In this document: positions 53,467 through 61,931 of the stretch, in pieces
Layout: the number at the start of each line of letters is the position of its first letter
Position numbering within the stretch: position 1 is the stretch's first letter
Assembly (NCBI RefSeq): GCF_000227135.1
Contig: NC_018263.1
Span: forward strand, 735,601-799,600
Length of the DNA stretch: 64,000 nt
From: Leishmania donovani
Taxonomy: Eukaryota; Euglenozoa; Kinetoplastea; Trypanosomatida; Trypanosomatidae
Reading direction: 5' to 3'
The notes under the pieces: model-generated
What the model saw: the letters and a program-made list of their open reading frames with translations, nothing else
Told to the model about the DNA's origin: nothing
Databases searched by the model: none
Translations under genes and position numbers: made by a program

Positions 53467-54078
53467 ATCTATATCATCACCTGTGATCTCCAGTATTTAG
53501 CTTCTGCAAGAAGCACTGCTTGAAAAAAAAAAAGACTCTCATTTTTCTTTAGTGCTACTTACATTTTGAAAGGGGCTACAATTCAAATTGGCTCTCTCAT
53601 ATGTAATGGAGTCTATTTTTTGTTTGTTTCCGGTCAGTCTACAACCCTCCATCTCTTCCTTTTTTCCCTTCTGAGCTCCTAGCACACGAGAAGGTTTATG
53701 CCACGGAAAGGAGTTTAGTTGAGTGACTTATCACCTTTTGCGCATCTTGCGACAGCCGCAACTTCCGATTTCGGTCGAACAAAATGTCGAAAAAAAAAAA
53801 CGTATGATGTAAAGCGCATTGCTTTGCCTGCATTCTGGCACCAAGCTCCTATGGTTGCCAGTCCGAGAAAGAGGAGTACCAGCGTAGGGTCTGCCCTCTT
53901 TTTAGTTTGCTTCACGAAATGTTCGTTGGATTCTCGGTATGACGGAGTGACTTACTTTCATGCGCCATATCGTCCCGTTGCTTGCGTGCTCGCCTTTGCA
54001 TGTTCTCTAAACCACTACCTCCGAAGAGCATCAATCATCTTGTTTGTGCGTTGGTTTAGCTAGCGTTGAGCCTCCAGT
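53467..54078. other. Intergenic
   Basis: PMM 3'UTR and 5' region of the ALKBH4-like gene. A T-rich stretch ending in AG at 54058-54059 is a candidate splice acceptor about 20 bases before the next ATG. I see no gene. Confidence 0.6.
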
Positions 54079-54972
54079 ATGGACGAACATTCTTCAGCAT
54101 GCTCCTGCGCAGGCATCCGCTTCTGCGCCAAGTGTCGTGACTCGTCGAGAGTGCAGCAACTCTTTAGCGGATCTGTACCTCTCTCGAGCGCGCGCACTGT
54201 TATTGAAAAACAGCACAATGATGAGCGTCTTTCCTCGTGCTCTTTTGCAATCATTGGGAAAAGCTCTCTTAGCTTTTGCATCGAATGCGCGAGTGTGTTC
54301 AAATCTGAAGTCCCGATAAAGTCATGCGCGGATCACCAGGGAGCCATGGCTACCAGCATTACTATCAGTGGTCTTGCTGTCCTTCAACATGCGCTTACCG
54401 AAGAGGATGAGGCGGCAGTGATTCGCTTCTTGGATGATTCGCACCCGTTTCCACCCTGGAAGGAGTCGCAGAGCGGACGGCGCAAGCAAGACTACGGACC
54501 GAGGCGCAACTTCAAGAAGAAGAAGGTAAAAGTCGCAGAGATACCATCGATGCCACTTGTGTTCGAATCCGTCTTTGCGGTGATTTCGTCAATGACGGAA
54601 ACCTTTACTGGTAAGGCATACAGAATTGCGGAGGTATCTGCGCTTGAGTACATGGAGGGCAAGATGAGTAATTTCGATCCCCACGTAGATGACACGTGGC
54701 TATGGGGTGACCGTATTGCCGGGCTGAATCTGAACGAAGCGTGCGTTGTGACGTTCGTGAATCCGGAGGGTGTGTGCTGTGATGTCTACTTGCCGCGTCG
54801 CGCGTTTTTCCTCATGTCTGGGAACTGCCGCTACAAGTGGATGCATGGTATCCGGCACGAACATGTTCGGGGGCGTCGAATTTCTCTGACATTCCGAGAG
54901 TTGTCTGACGAAATACTCGCCGACACGGAAGCTTCTGAAATGGTGCTTTCTGCTGCTTCGAATTTTGTGTAG
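54079..54972 (+). CDS. ALKBH4: ALKBH4-type 2-oxoglutarate/Fe(II) dioxygenase
   Basis: This is an AlkB-family oxygenase most like ALKBH4, which in animals demethylates actin (a trimethyl-lysine) and has been reported to act on DNA N6-methyladenine. The 297-residue protein carries the ALKBH4-specific SGRRKQDYGPRRNF at residues 132-145. The iron site is His202-x-Asp204 (DPHVDDTWLWGDR), His256 (KWMHGIRHEH) and the 2-oxoglutarate-binding RR near residue 266 with ISLTFREL. Starting at 54079 keeps an N-terminal Cys cluster (C8, C10, C16, C19 in ACSCAGIRFCAKC) that mirrors the CxCxGIRxCxxC of human ALKBH4. The tempting internal Met90 would lose it. The region between residues 25 and 90 is poorly conserved. 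The native substrate in trypanosomatids is unknown. Confidence 0.9.
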   Translation: MDEHSSACSCAGIRFCAKCRDSSRVQQLFSGSVPLSSARTVIEKQHNDERLSSCSFAIIGKSSLSFCIECASVFKSEVPIKSCADHQGAMATSITISGLAVLQHALTEEDEAAVIRFLDDSHPFPPWKESQSGRRKQDYGPRRNFKKKKVKVAEIPSMPLVFESVFAVISSMTETFTGKAYRIAEVSALEYMEGKMSNFDPHVDDTWLWGDRIAGLNLNEACVVTFVNPEGVCCDVYLPRRAFFLMSGNCRYKWMHGIRHEHVRGRRISLTFRELSDEILADTEASEMVLSAASNFV

Positions 54973-55357
54973 CACACTCACAAACTGACTGCCGAACAAA
55001 CAGCCAGAAGAAGATGGATGCCTACACGATGATGCCTCTATCTCAGTGGCCCCAGGAATGCTCGCGTTACTTGAAGGAATCACCTTGATCTCTCTGGAGG
55101 TATTAAGCCCTTGTGATGCGTGCTTTTGAAAGCGATGCGTTTTCCGCTTGAAATGCTTAGCCTTTGTCTATTGCATCCTTTGTCTGTATAATCTTCTAAG
55201 CTTCTGTGCTCCCTTTTTAGTTTCTTTTCTCATTCTTTCCAGAAGAACAGATATATCAGCCAGCAGGCCTAGAGCGCAGTTCTGCGCTCTTTTCCGCCTA
55301 CGTCTGTGACGCGAAAGCTGCAGTTTAGGTTTTTTTCGGTCTTATTCGGCGCAGCGA
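54973..55357. other. Intergenic
   Basis: Short spacer with a T/C-rich stretch around 55200-55245 suitable for trans-splicing of the next gene. I see no gene. Confidence 0.6.
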
Positions 55358-56581
55358 ATGAGCCGGCCCAATGTGAAGTGCTCTGCCGTGGGGAGTCGCA
55401 ACCTCAACAGCACGTCTGTAGAACGTAACACATTGCGGAGCGATGGCAAGTTGTCACTGGAGAACATTATGCTGCAGTTTCTTTGTGGTGAACAGCTTAG
55501 GCTCGAGTACGCCATGGAAATTGTTCAACAGGCTGCGCTTGTCCTTCGAACGGAACCAAACACGCTTTCGATTAACGACACTGTAGTTGTCGTCGGAGAT
55601 ATTCAGGGCCAATACTACGATTTGGTGAAGATTTTAGCGGCTTGTGGCTCCTTGGACACGACGAAGTACCTTTTTCTAGGCAACTACATCGGCAATGGAG
55701 GATTCAACCTGGAGTGTATTCTTTTCCTGCTGGCGGCGAAAGTCGCTCACCCGCATTCAATTTTTTTGATCCGAGGAAGCAATGAATCTAAATTTATGGC
55801 AGACGTTCTTCAACTCGGCAAGGAGTGCCAGCTCAAATACTCTAGCACTTTGTTGCCGCAGATACTGTCGGCGTTCAACTGTTTGCCACTAGCGGCAATA
55901 ATCCGAAAAAAGTTTTTCTGCGTTCACTCGGGACTCTCCCCAGACGTGTCACATGTAGACGACATTGCACTGATTCACCGCTTCCGGCACATTCCAACGC
56001 GAGGGGCGATGTGTGATATGGTGTGGTCTGAGCCGGATTGGGACACCAACAATCAGCTGTACAACAATGTTGAGGAGCCTTCGGGCGAGACATATGTTCC
56101 ACGACTCGGTTTGTTCGAGACACGACCACTCTTCATCACGAACAAGCAACGGGGTCTCAGCTACGTGTTCAACTTTGCGTGTGCAAAACGTTTTGTATCG
56201 GCGAACAACCTTCTCTGTATCATTCGAGCTCACGAGGTTCATGAGCTTGGGTTTAAACTGTATCGCCCGCACCCAAACCACCTGTTCCCTTGCATAATTT
56301 CTCTCTTTTCGGCTCCAAATTACTGTTCCAGTTTCGGCAACAAAGGCGCAGTTTTAGTGGTTTCAAAGGAAACTATCTGCTTCAAGCAGTTCGAGCCTTC
56401 GCCTCATCCATGCGTACTGCAAGGTCGAAACGCATTTTCGTGGTCTCTACCTTTCTTGGAGAGCAACCTCATGTCCATTTTCCTGACCCTCTTGTCAGGC
56501 TCCGATTATGACCCAACGATTGCTGACAGATCTGAAAAGGGCTCCAGCAACGGAGAGGGAGGTGTCACGCCACTCATTTGA
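55358..56581 (+). CDS. Calcineurin A-like protein, predicted catalytically dead (pseudophosphatase)
   Basis: This belongs to the PPP phosphatase family, closest to calcineurin A (PP2B). The match covers the whole catalytic fold (YLFLGNYIGNGG, FCVHSGLSPDV, IIRAHEVHELGF, FSAPNYCSSFGNKGAVL) and continues into the calcineurin-B-binding helix (FSWSLPFLESNLMSIFL, residues 360-376). At 407 residues it stops before any calmodulin-binding or autoinhibitory segment. Key residues are changed: GDIHG reads GDIQG (Gln83), GDYVDRG reads GNYIGNG (Asn109, Gly112, Asn113), and RGNHE reads RGSNE (Ser141, Asn142). So three of six metal ligands, the general-acid His and a phosphate-binding Arg are replaced, while His190, Arg265 and His292 persist. 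The frame is intact, so the protein is probably made but not a normal phosphatase. It may bind calcineurin B or substrates as a scaffold or decoy. Confidence 0.88.
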   Translation: MSRPNVKCSAVGSRNLNSTSVERNTLRSDGKLSLENIMLQFLCGEQLRLEYAMEIVQQAALVLRTEPNTLSINDTVVVVGDIQGQYYDLVKILAACGSLDTTKYLFLGNYIGNGGFNLECILFLLAAKVAHPHSIFLIRGSNESKFMADVLQLGKECQLKYSSTLLPQILSAFNCLPLAAIIRKKFFCVHSGLSPDVSHVDDIALIHRFRHIPTRGAMCDMVWSEPDWDTNNQLYNNVEEPSGETYVPRLGLFETRPLFITNKQRGLSYVFNFACAKRFVSANNLLCIIRAHEVHELGFKLYRPHPNHLFPCIISLFSAPNYCSSFGNKGAVLVVSKETICFKQFEPSPHPCVLQGRNAFSWSLPFLESNLMSIFLTLLSGSDYDPTIADRSEKGSSNGEGGVTPLI

Positions 56582-57180
56582 AGCATTAATGATGATGGCA
56601 CACTTCTTGGAGCAAAGGGACGCGCTTGCGCATGTAGTGGATCTTCGAGCCCCCGCCTCATACGCAACAGCGGCCATTTACCCCTCTTGCTTTTTGCTGC
56701 GCATTTCTGTAATGGCCACATCCTGGTTCTTTCTTGCTTTCTCTTCCTTCTTTTGGTGTCGCTTTTGCCCTCTCAAATGCAGACCACGAAACACGACTGG
56801 GCTCTCTTCAAGTTCTTGGAGCACGAAGGTGCAACTTGTGCACGGCATCTGATCGGCGTGTGCCCCATTCATCAAGTCATCTCAACCGATATGGTGTGAG
56901 TAGAGCGGCCAGCGAAGCCACCTTATTCTAAGGCAGTCGACACCCAAGAAGAGGAGTCAACACTGACAGCTTATGACGCATGCGCTACATGGGCATCAGC
57001 TTTCTCTTTTTCTTCATCTCGCTCATTTTCTCAATCCATGCTTTTCTATCTCTGCGCTTGCCGCTTCACTCCCAAGTTTGTCGTCTTACGTCTACGTAAA
57101 CGCCAACCGTTCTGCGCTTTGGTAAAGGCTCGCCTAGTATTTGTCGTGCCGCAAGAGTACTACGTTTCTGGCCGTTGTCC
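56582..57180. other. Intergenic
   Basis: Contains a pyrimidine-rich block at about 57000-57075 ending in AG near 57075, a candidate splice site for the following small gene. I see no other feature. Confidence 0.6.
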
Positions 57181-57480
57181 ATGACTGAAAGTGCTGAAGC
57201 GCTGCAGAGGCGTATCAACTACGCCATCGAGAACCAGATGGCGCCACCCGAAACGAACTACATCAGTGAGCTGCTTGCCGCAAGCTTAGCTCTGGATAAC
57301 TCCAACGAACAGCTGAGGTTGCTCGATTACCGGTGGCAAACATATCTCGACAAACAGTACGTGCAGTCCCAACACTTGGACGAGTTTTTGGAAGGGTTGG
57401 TGCAGCACCTTCTGAAAAAGAAGCCTGACCGTCCGTTGGAGGAGTTGCTTCTATATCTCGAATGTGAAAGAAGGCAGTAG
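57181..57480 (+). CDS. Small protein with possible Dpy-30/RIIa-like C-terminus
   Basis: The 99-residue product (first ATG at 57181, MTESAEALQRRINYAIENQ) is not firmly recognised. The first half is helical and polar. The last 40 residues (about 58-97) fit the weak pattern of a Dpy-30/RIIa docking module: a helix (LDEFLEGLVQHLLKKK), a turn with Pro-Asp-Arg-Pro, and a second helix (LEELLLYLE). In flagellates such modules occur in radial-spoke and axonemal proteins and dock amphipathic helices. Size, codon use, orientation and a good upstream pyrimidine tract support a real gene. The domain call is tentative. Confidence 0.6.
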   Translation: MTESAEALQRRINYAIENQMAPPETNYISELLAASLALDNSNEQLRLLDYRWQTYLDKQYVQSQHLDEFLEGLVQHLLKKKPDRPLEELLLYLECERRQ

Positions 57481-58260
57481 TCGCGGTGCGTTCCAGATAC
57501 GGGGCTGAAGTCGAGTCGCATCTCTCGTTTATTGAAGTCTCAGTACACCCGCTCTCACCGAAGCTTGTGCCGACCTCTCCGGGTGCTGCGCTCGCATATG
57601 TCTGCCTTCTGCTTTTACAGTGGAACTCTGCTTTTTTCTTACCCCAGGCAAACCTTTTCAAACTGATCAAGTACATCGGTGCCTTGTTGACCTGCCCCGA
57701 CGGCAGCGACCCATGGTGGCTGTCTTCCGTTTTTTTTTTCTGCCTCGACTGTGTTACAAGCGGCCTGGTACAAAAGGGGAGCAGAGCAGCTCTCAGTTTT
57801 GATTCCTTGTCAGCTGAATGGCACATATAAAGGGGAATGGGGGGGGGGACTGCAACAGTGCCTTCCATACTGTGTGCACCGTCGACCTCTCCATCTCGCT
57901 CGTGCTCTCCAACAGCCTCTGCGCGCACCCGCCGTCACTATTCCCGTCTCGCCCATTACCCTTATTTCCTTCTGCTGGAGCTCTACCGGAGCAAGAGCGC
58001 TGAGCGTACCCACGCACGGTTCTCAGTAGCGTACGAACTCACGTCTTGTGATGCTATCGAGCTGTGCGTCCGCACTACAATTTGAGTGCAATACTGCTTG
58101 CGCGGTTCCAACTGTGTGTCACCTTTGCCTTTTAGAAGGTGCTCCCAAGAGTAATCGAGCCCGACTGGCTCCACCAGAACGCACCCTTTTCTCATTCACA
58201 AACAGAACGCAAATCGGAAAGTGGTGAGAGGGATCCTTTTTTCCGGTCAGCACGCACACG
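57481..58260. other. Intergenic
   Basis: Between the 99-residue gene and the MTHFR remnant. It has a T10 run near 57731 and a G-run near 57840. I see no intact gene. Confidence 0.6.
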
Positions 58261-60414
58261 ATGGTAAAGATTTCGGGCACCATGAAGCAGGCAGTGGGGA
58301 ACAGCCGCCCCTTCGTCAGTTTCGAGTTTGTCGCCTCTACAACGGAGGATGGCGCTATTAAGCTGCACGAGACGGCTGAGCGTCTGCCCGCGCTTGATCC
58401 GCTCTTCTGCGGTATAACGTGGGGAAACCACCTCCGAACCGCGGAAACCTCCATCGAGGTCGCTTCCACGTGCTAGCCACTGCTGTCTGTCAACTATCAA
58501 GTGAATTTCACATGGTAAGCGAGCGGGCCCGATGAAGTGCTCAAATGGCTGAGTTTCAAAGCGAAGGGTGTGCGCAATCTCCTCGTGACAAGAGGCGCTC
58601 CCACGGCAGGCTTCACCACCGAGCCGCGCAATCGAGGCACTGACGTCGGATCCAGAGCCGCAGCTGCAGGTGCGCATGACAGCTCAAGGGAAGAGGCCGA
58701 CGCAACCACCTCCACGTTCTTGGCGTTCATTGCTGCGGCGCCCTCGTCGTCCTCCTCTGGCTCTGTCTTTCCGCACGCTGTGGACCTTATTCGATTTGTG
58801 CACCAGCACTTTGGCGACTACTTTGGCATGGTGGTTGCCGCGTTCCCAGAAGGGGGTCTCTCTGGCAATGAAAGCTCTGACGATGCTGCTGCATGGATCA
58901 GTGCGCGACGGGACACAGAGCTGCTGTTTCTCAAGAAGAAGCTGAGCGCCGGCGCCGACTACGTTGTGACGCAGGGCATCTTCGATGTGGATGTGCTCGA
59001 CCAGCGTTGCAGTCGTTGGCGGCGACACGGCATTCGCTGCTCAATCTTCCTCCAATGTGCTGCCCGTCTCGCAGGTACGCCAGCTCAAGCTGTTTGGCGT
59101 GCACCGGATATCCGGAGCAGTGGATTTGCGGCGCCGCATCGAGTCTTCAAAAACCAACGACAGCGAGGTAAAGTACGTTGTGGTGGCGTTCCAGCAGCCG
59201 CTTGTGAAGCGGCTGCTGGCGCGTGGATGCGGCGGAGTGTACTTTTTTCACCGTGAATACGGATCACCTTCGTCTCACCATTCTGAAGGGCATCGATGCT
59301 GCCACCCACCGCGTGCTTCCTTGGCGCTCTTCCCAGAACGAGGGGGGACGCCGGCGAGAGGCTGTGCGGCAAGTGCATTGGCCATCTCGAATGGCAAGCT
59401 ACATGATGTACGCGGCCCATCGGCGCGGCACCATGGAGAAGAGGTGGAATGCGCTGTTGGTGTCACCCCATAGCGGCACCCTGGCGCTTGGCGAGGCAGG
59501 CGTGTATCATGCAAGGCTGCTGCTGGGCAGCCGACCCAAGCCATGCACACAGTTCCCCATGATCCAAGGGATGGCAGAACTCCAAACTGCCCTCACGGAA
59601 TTAAGTCGAATTTTTCAGGCGTTTCTGGACGGCCGCGGCACGCGTCCGTATGCGGATGAGCTCCCCGGCGAAACTGTATACGTCGAGCACCTTCTCAAGC
59701 TGCCCAACGCACAGGGGCTGTACACCATCAACTCCCAGCCGCCCGTGAACGGGGTTCCAAGTTCGCACAGGGTTGTCGAGTAAGGCCCAGACAGTAGCTA
59801 TGTGTACCAGAAGAGCTACGTCGAGTTCCTCTGTCATTTGCCCTCAGCGCCGATTGTGTTCACGACGCTCGACAAGTGCCCCGAACTCCAGTATACGGCT
59901 ATGAGTGCGCAGGGCAACGTGGCGCGTGCAGGGTGGGGGAGAGCTGCTAAAGCATACGCCGCAGCAGCTGCCGCAAGGAGTGCCTGCTGCCTCATCTCTG
60001 ACGCCACTGAACCAACAGCAAAGCGCTACCTAACTCTTTAGCACAGGCGTCACGGCCATCACGTGGGGTGTCTTTTCCCGGGCACGAGGGGATTCCAACC
60101 CACTATCGCCTCCTTGGACTCGTTTTGCGCGTGTAGGAGTGGCTTTTGCCATGTGGGCCGCGCCTTTTCCACCCAATGACGTCCCTACCGTGGCGCACTA
60201 CATTCAAACGGAGTTTGTGCTAGTGCGTGTGGTGGATAACGTATTGCAAGAGCCGCTGACGCCACTGGAGCATGCCGTTGTTGAGATTTGCCCTGAGATA
60301 CCGCTGTTGACGCTTTTAGATGCAACACAGCCGCACCCGAAATCGTCGCTTACCTTTGCGCCGGACGGCGACGCCTTGATGAACGCTCTCGGCCAGTTTG
60401 TGAGAGCGTCCTGA
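58261..60414 (+). pseudogene. MTHFR: Methylenetetrahydrofolate reductase, multiply broken
   Basis: This is the remnant of a eukaryotic-type MTHFR (reduces 5,10-methylene- to 5-methyl-tetrahydrofolate for methionine synthesis). Family sequence is recognisable throughout but in shifting frames. The N-terminus at 58261 has PFVSFEFVASTTEDG and GITWGNHLRT. GVRNLLVTRGAP lies near 58570. FPEGGLSGNE and GADYVVTQGIFDVD lie near 58840-58990. LKLFGVHRISGAVDLRRRIE is near 59090, the C-terminal domain's GLYTINSQPPVNGVPSS near 59720, YQKSYVEF near 59810, and FVLVRVVDN near 60215. Lesions seen: an in-frame TAG at 58474 with a shift, a return shift near 58525, shifts near 59045 and 59245, an in-frame TAA at 59781, and a further shift near 60042. 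At least six disablements rule out expression of a full enzyme. No intact copy is in this window. Confidence 0.9.
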
Positions 60415-61099
60415 GTTACGCAGAATAACCGGGATGGCAGTTGGGTAAGAAGTAGGTGCTCGCAGCCATGCTTGGCGGATCGCGGGCGGGTGGGGGGGCA
60501 ATTCCTCATTCTTCTTCCGTGCTTAGGGCTGGTAGAGCGAAAATCAGGCGAGGCCCTCGCTCGGACCTGTGCAACAGCCGAGCTCTCCTTCTACACAGAC
60601 CTGAGAGGTTGCAAAGGCGGCGCACAGAACGTTTTCGTCACCGCTCCCTCATCTGTGAGTTACTCCTTTCTGCACTCATACAGCTGAGGGGGAGGGGGAG
60701 AAGGAGCGGGGATGGATGTAATGTGTGTTTGTGTGTGTGAACAGGAGAGGGTATGCTTCCTGTGATTATCCCCTCTTTGCTTCACACCCTTCACTCGCCT
60801 ACACACAGACGTACGCCTTCACGCCCGCATCTGTGATGAGCGACGAATGACGCCCAATGACGCTTTTCTTTTGTGTTGCTTACAAGCAGGACGCGTGACC
60901 AAAGAATCAGAGGTGAAGAAGGATGCCGAAGGCGTTTTTCTTCTCAAGGTGTCTATTCTCTGCCATACAGCATGAGTTGAGGTCCGCTCTACCCCGCCTG
61001 TCACAGGCCCCGTCGCGTGATGCAAAGCAGCGCTGGACACGCTCTACAGCAATGCGCCAGCTCAGCCATCGTAGCAGCGCACCTGCCTGAGCCTCAATT

Positions 61100-61610
61100 C
61101 AGTCCTTGCTTTGCAGGTGGTCACACAGCCGCACCCATCATGACAGTCGCCAGGTGGTGCATCCCGTGGGGGGGGGGGGGGGGGGGGGCGCCCCGCCNNN
61201 NNNNNNNNNNNNNNNNNNNNNNNNNNNNNNNNNNNNNNNNNNNNNNNNNNNNNNNNNNNNNNNNNNNNNNNNNNNNNNNNNNNNNNNNNNNNNNNNGGGG
61301 GGGGGGGGGGGGGCAGGGCCACCCGTCCCTACGCAGTGATGACCGGGTGAGAGAGGCCCGAGTCGCTTTAACACTTTGCCTATCATATGCGCGGTACAGA
61401 CGTGTGCGCTGTCGCAGGCCACTCCGACGCCACCCCATCCAGGACATGAACGCCGATATCACTAGCGACTCGCCACACTGACCTCACGACGCTGTAGGTG
61501 CTTGACGGTGCCACCACCTGAGTTGGCTCGGTGCTGGCAGTGAGAGGGGCTGCCTGACTTTCACACCGAGTGGGAGCACTGGAGTCCTGACACCACGCTG
61601 AGGTGTCCCT
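61100..61610. mobile_element. SIDER-like degenerate retroposon, copy C (interrupted by gap)
   Basis: Positions 61417-61531 are near-identical to copy A (41491-41605), and flanking blocks match copy B in the same order and orientation. These include GTGGTGCATCCCGTGG before the gap and GGTACAGACGTGTGCGCTGT after it. The element lies between the MTHFR pseudogene and the importin-like gene, presumably in a 3'UTR. The middle is missing. Confidence 0.65.
61168..61313. other. Assembly gap (99 N) flanked by G homopolymers
   Basis: Ns occupy 61198-61296. A run of about 21 G precedes them (61168-61188) and a run of 17 G follows (61297-61313). Copy B has only a four-G stretch at the equivalent place, so the long G runs are probably sequencing or assembly artefacts at a G-rich repeat. 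Confidence 0.9.
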
Positions 61611-61931
61611 CATGATGAAGGCGTGCCAATGACAGCACTCCCAAAAGTTCCGCTACTGTGTCTGGGGCCAGTGAGGCTTCTGCCATCCAAAAAAAGGAAA
61701 CCTACTTGAGGCGCTTCCGTACACGGCTGTTGATTGTGCGCCGACTGCTTCGACGTCACTGCTTTCCACTGATCGCCCCGGCTTGCATGTGCTTCAGCCG
61801 CTACCATCGCCTCTCACATTGTGCTTCCCCCTCCCCTTTATTAACCACTCTTCTTTGCTGCCTCGCTGCTCTACAACAGCAACATCACAGAAAGGGAAAC
61901 TCAGTGGCACAAACAGTAAAGGAGGCGACAA

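Larger units (their letters stand above)
60415..61931. other. Intergenic with repeat and assembly gap
   Basis: Between the MTHFR remnant and the importin-like gene. It contains the SIDER-like copy C and a 99-N gap. The remainder (60415-61100 and 61610-61931) shows no recognisable gene. Confidence 0.6.

Noticed and set aside
54346..54972. Shorter ALKBH4 start at the internal Met
   Set aside because: It would remove the Cys cluster shared with human ALKBH4; a suitable splice site precedes the upstream ATG.
58537..59256. 239-codon ORF as an independent gene
   Set aside because: It is one frame-fragment of the MTHFR pseudogene; the family match continues in other frames on both sides.
59802..60041. 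79-codon ORF as an independent gene
   Set aside because: Same frame as the MTHFR fragment before the TAA at 59781 and continues the MTHFR C-terminal domain.
61017..61481. ORFs spanning the N block
   Set aside because: They only exist because Ns and homopolymer G are translated through an assembly gap.
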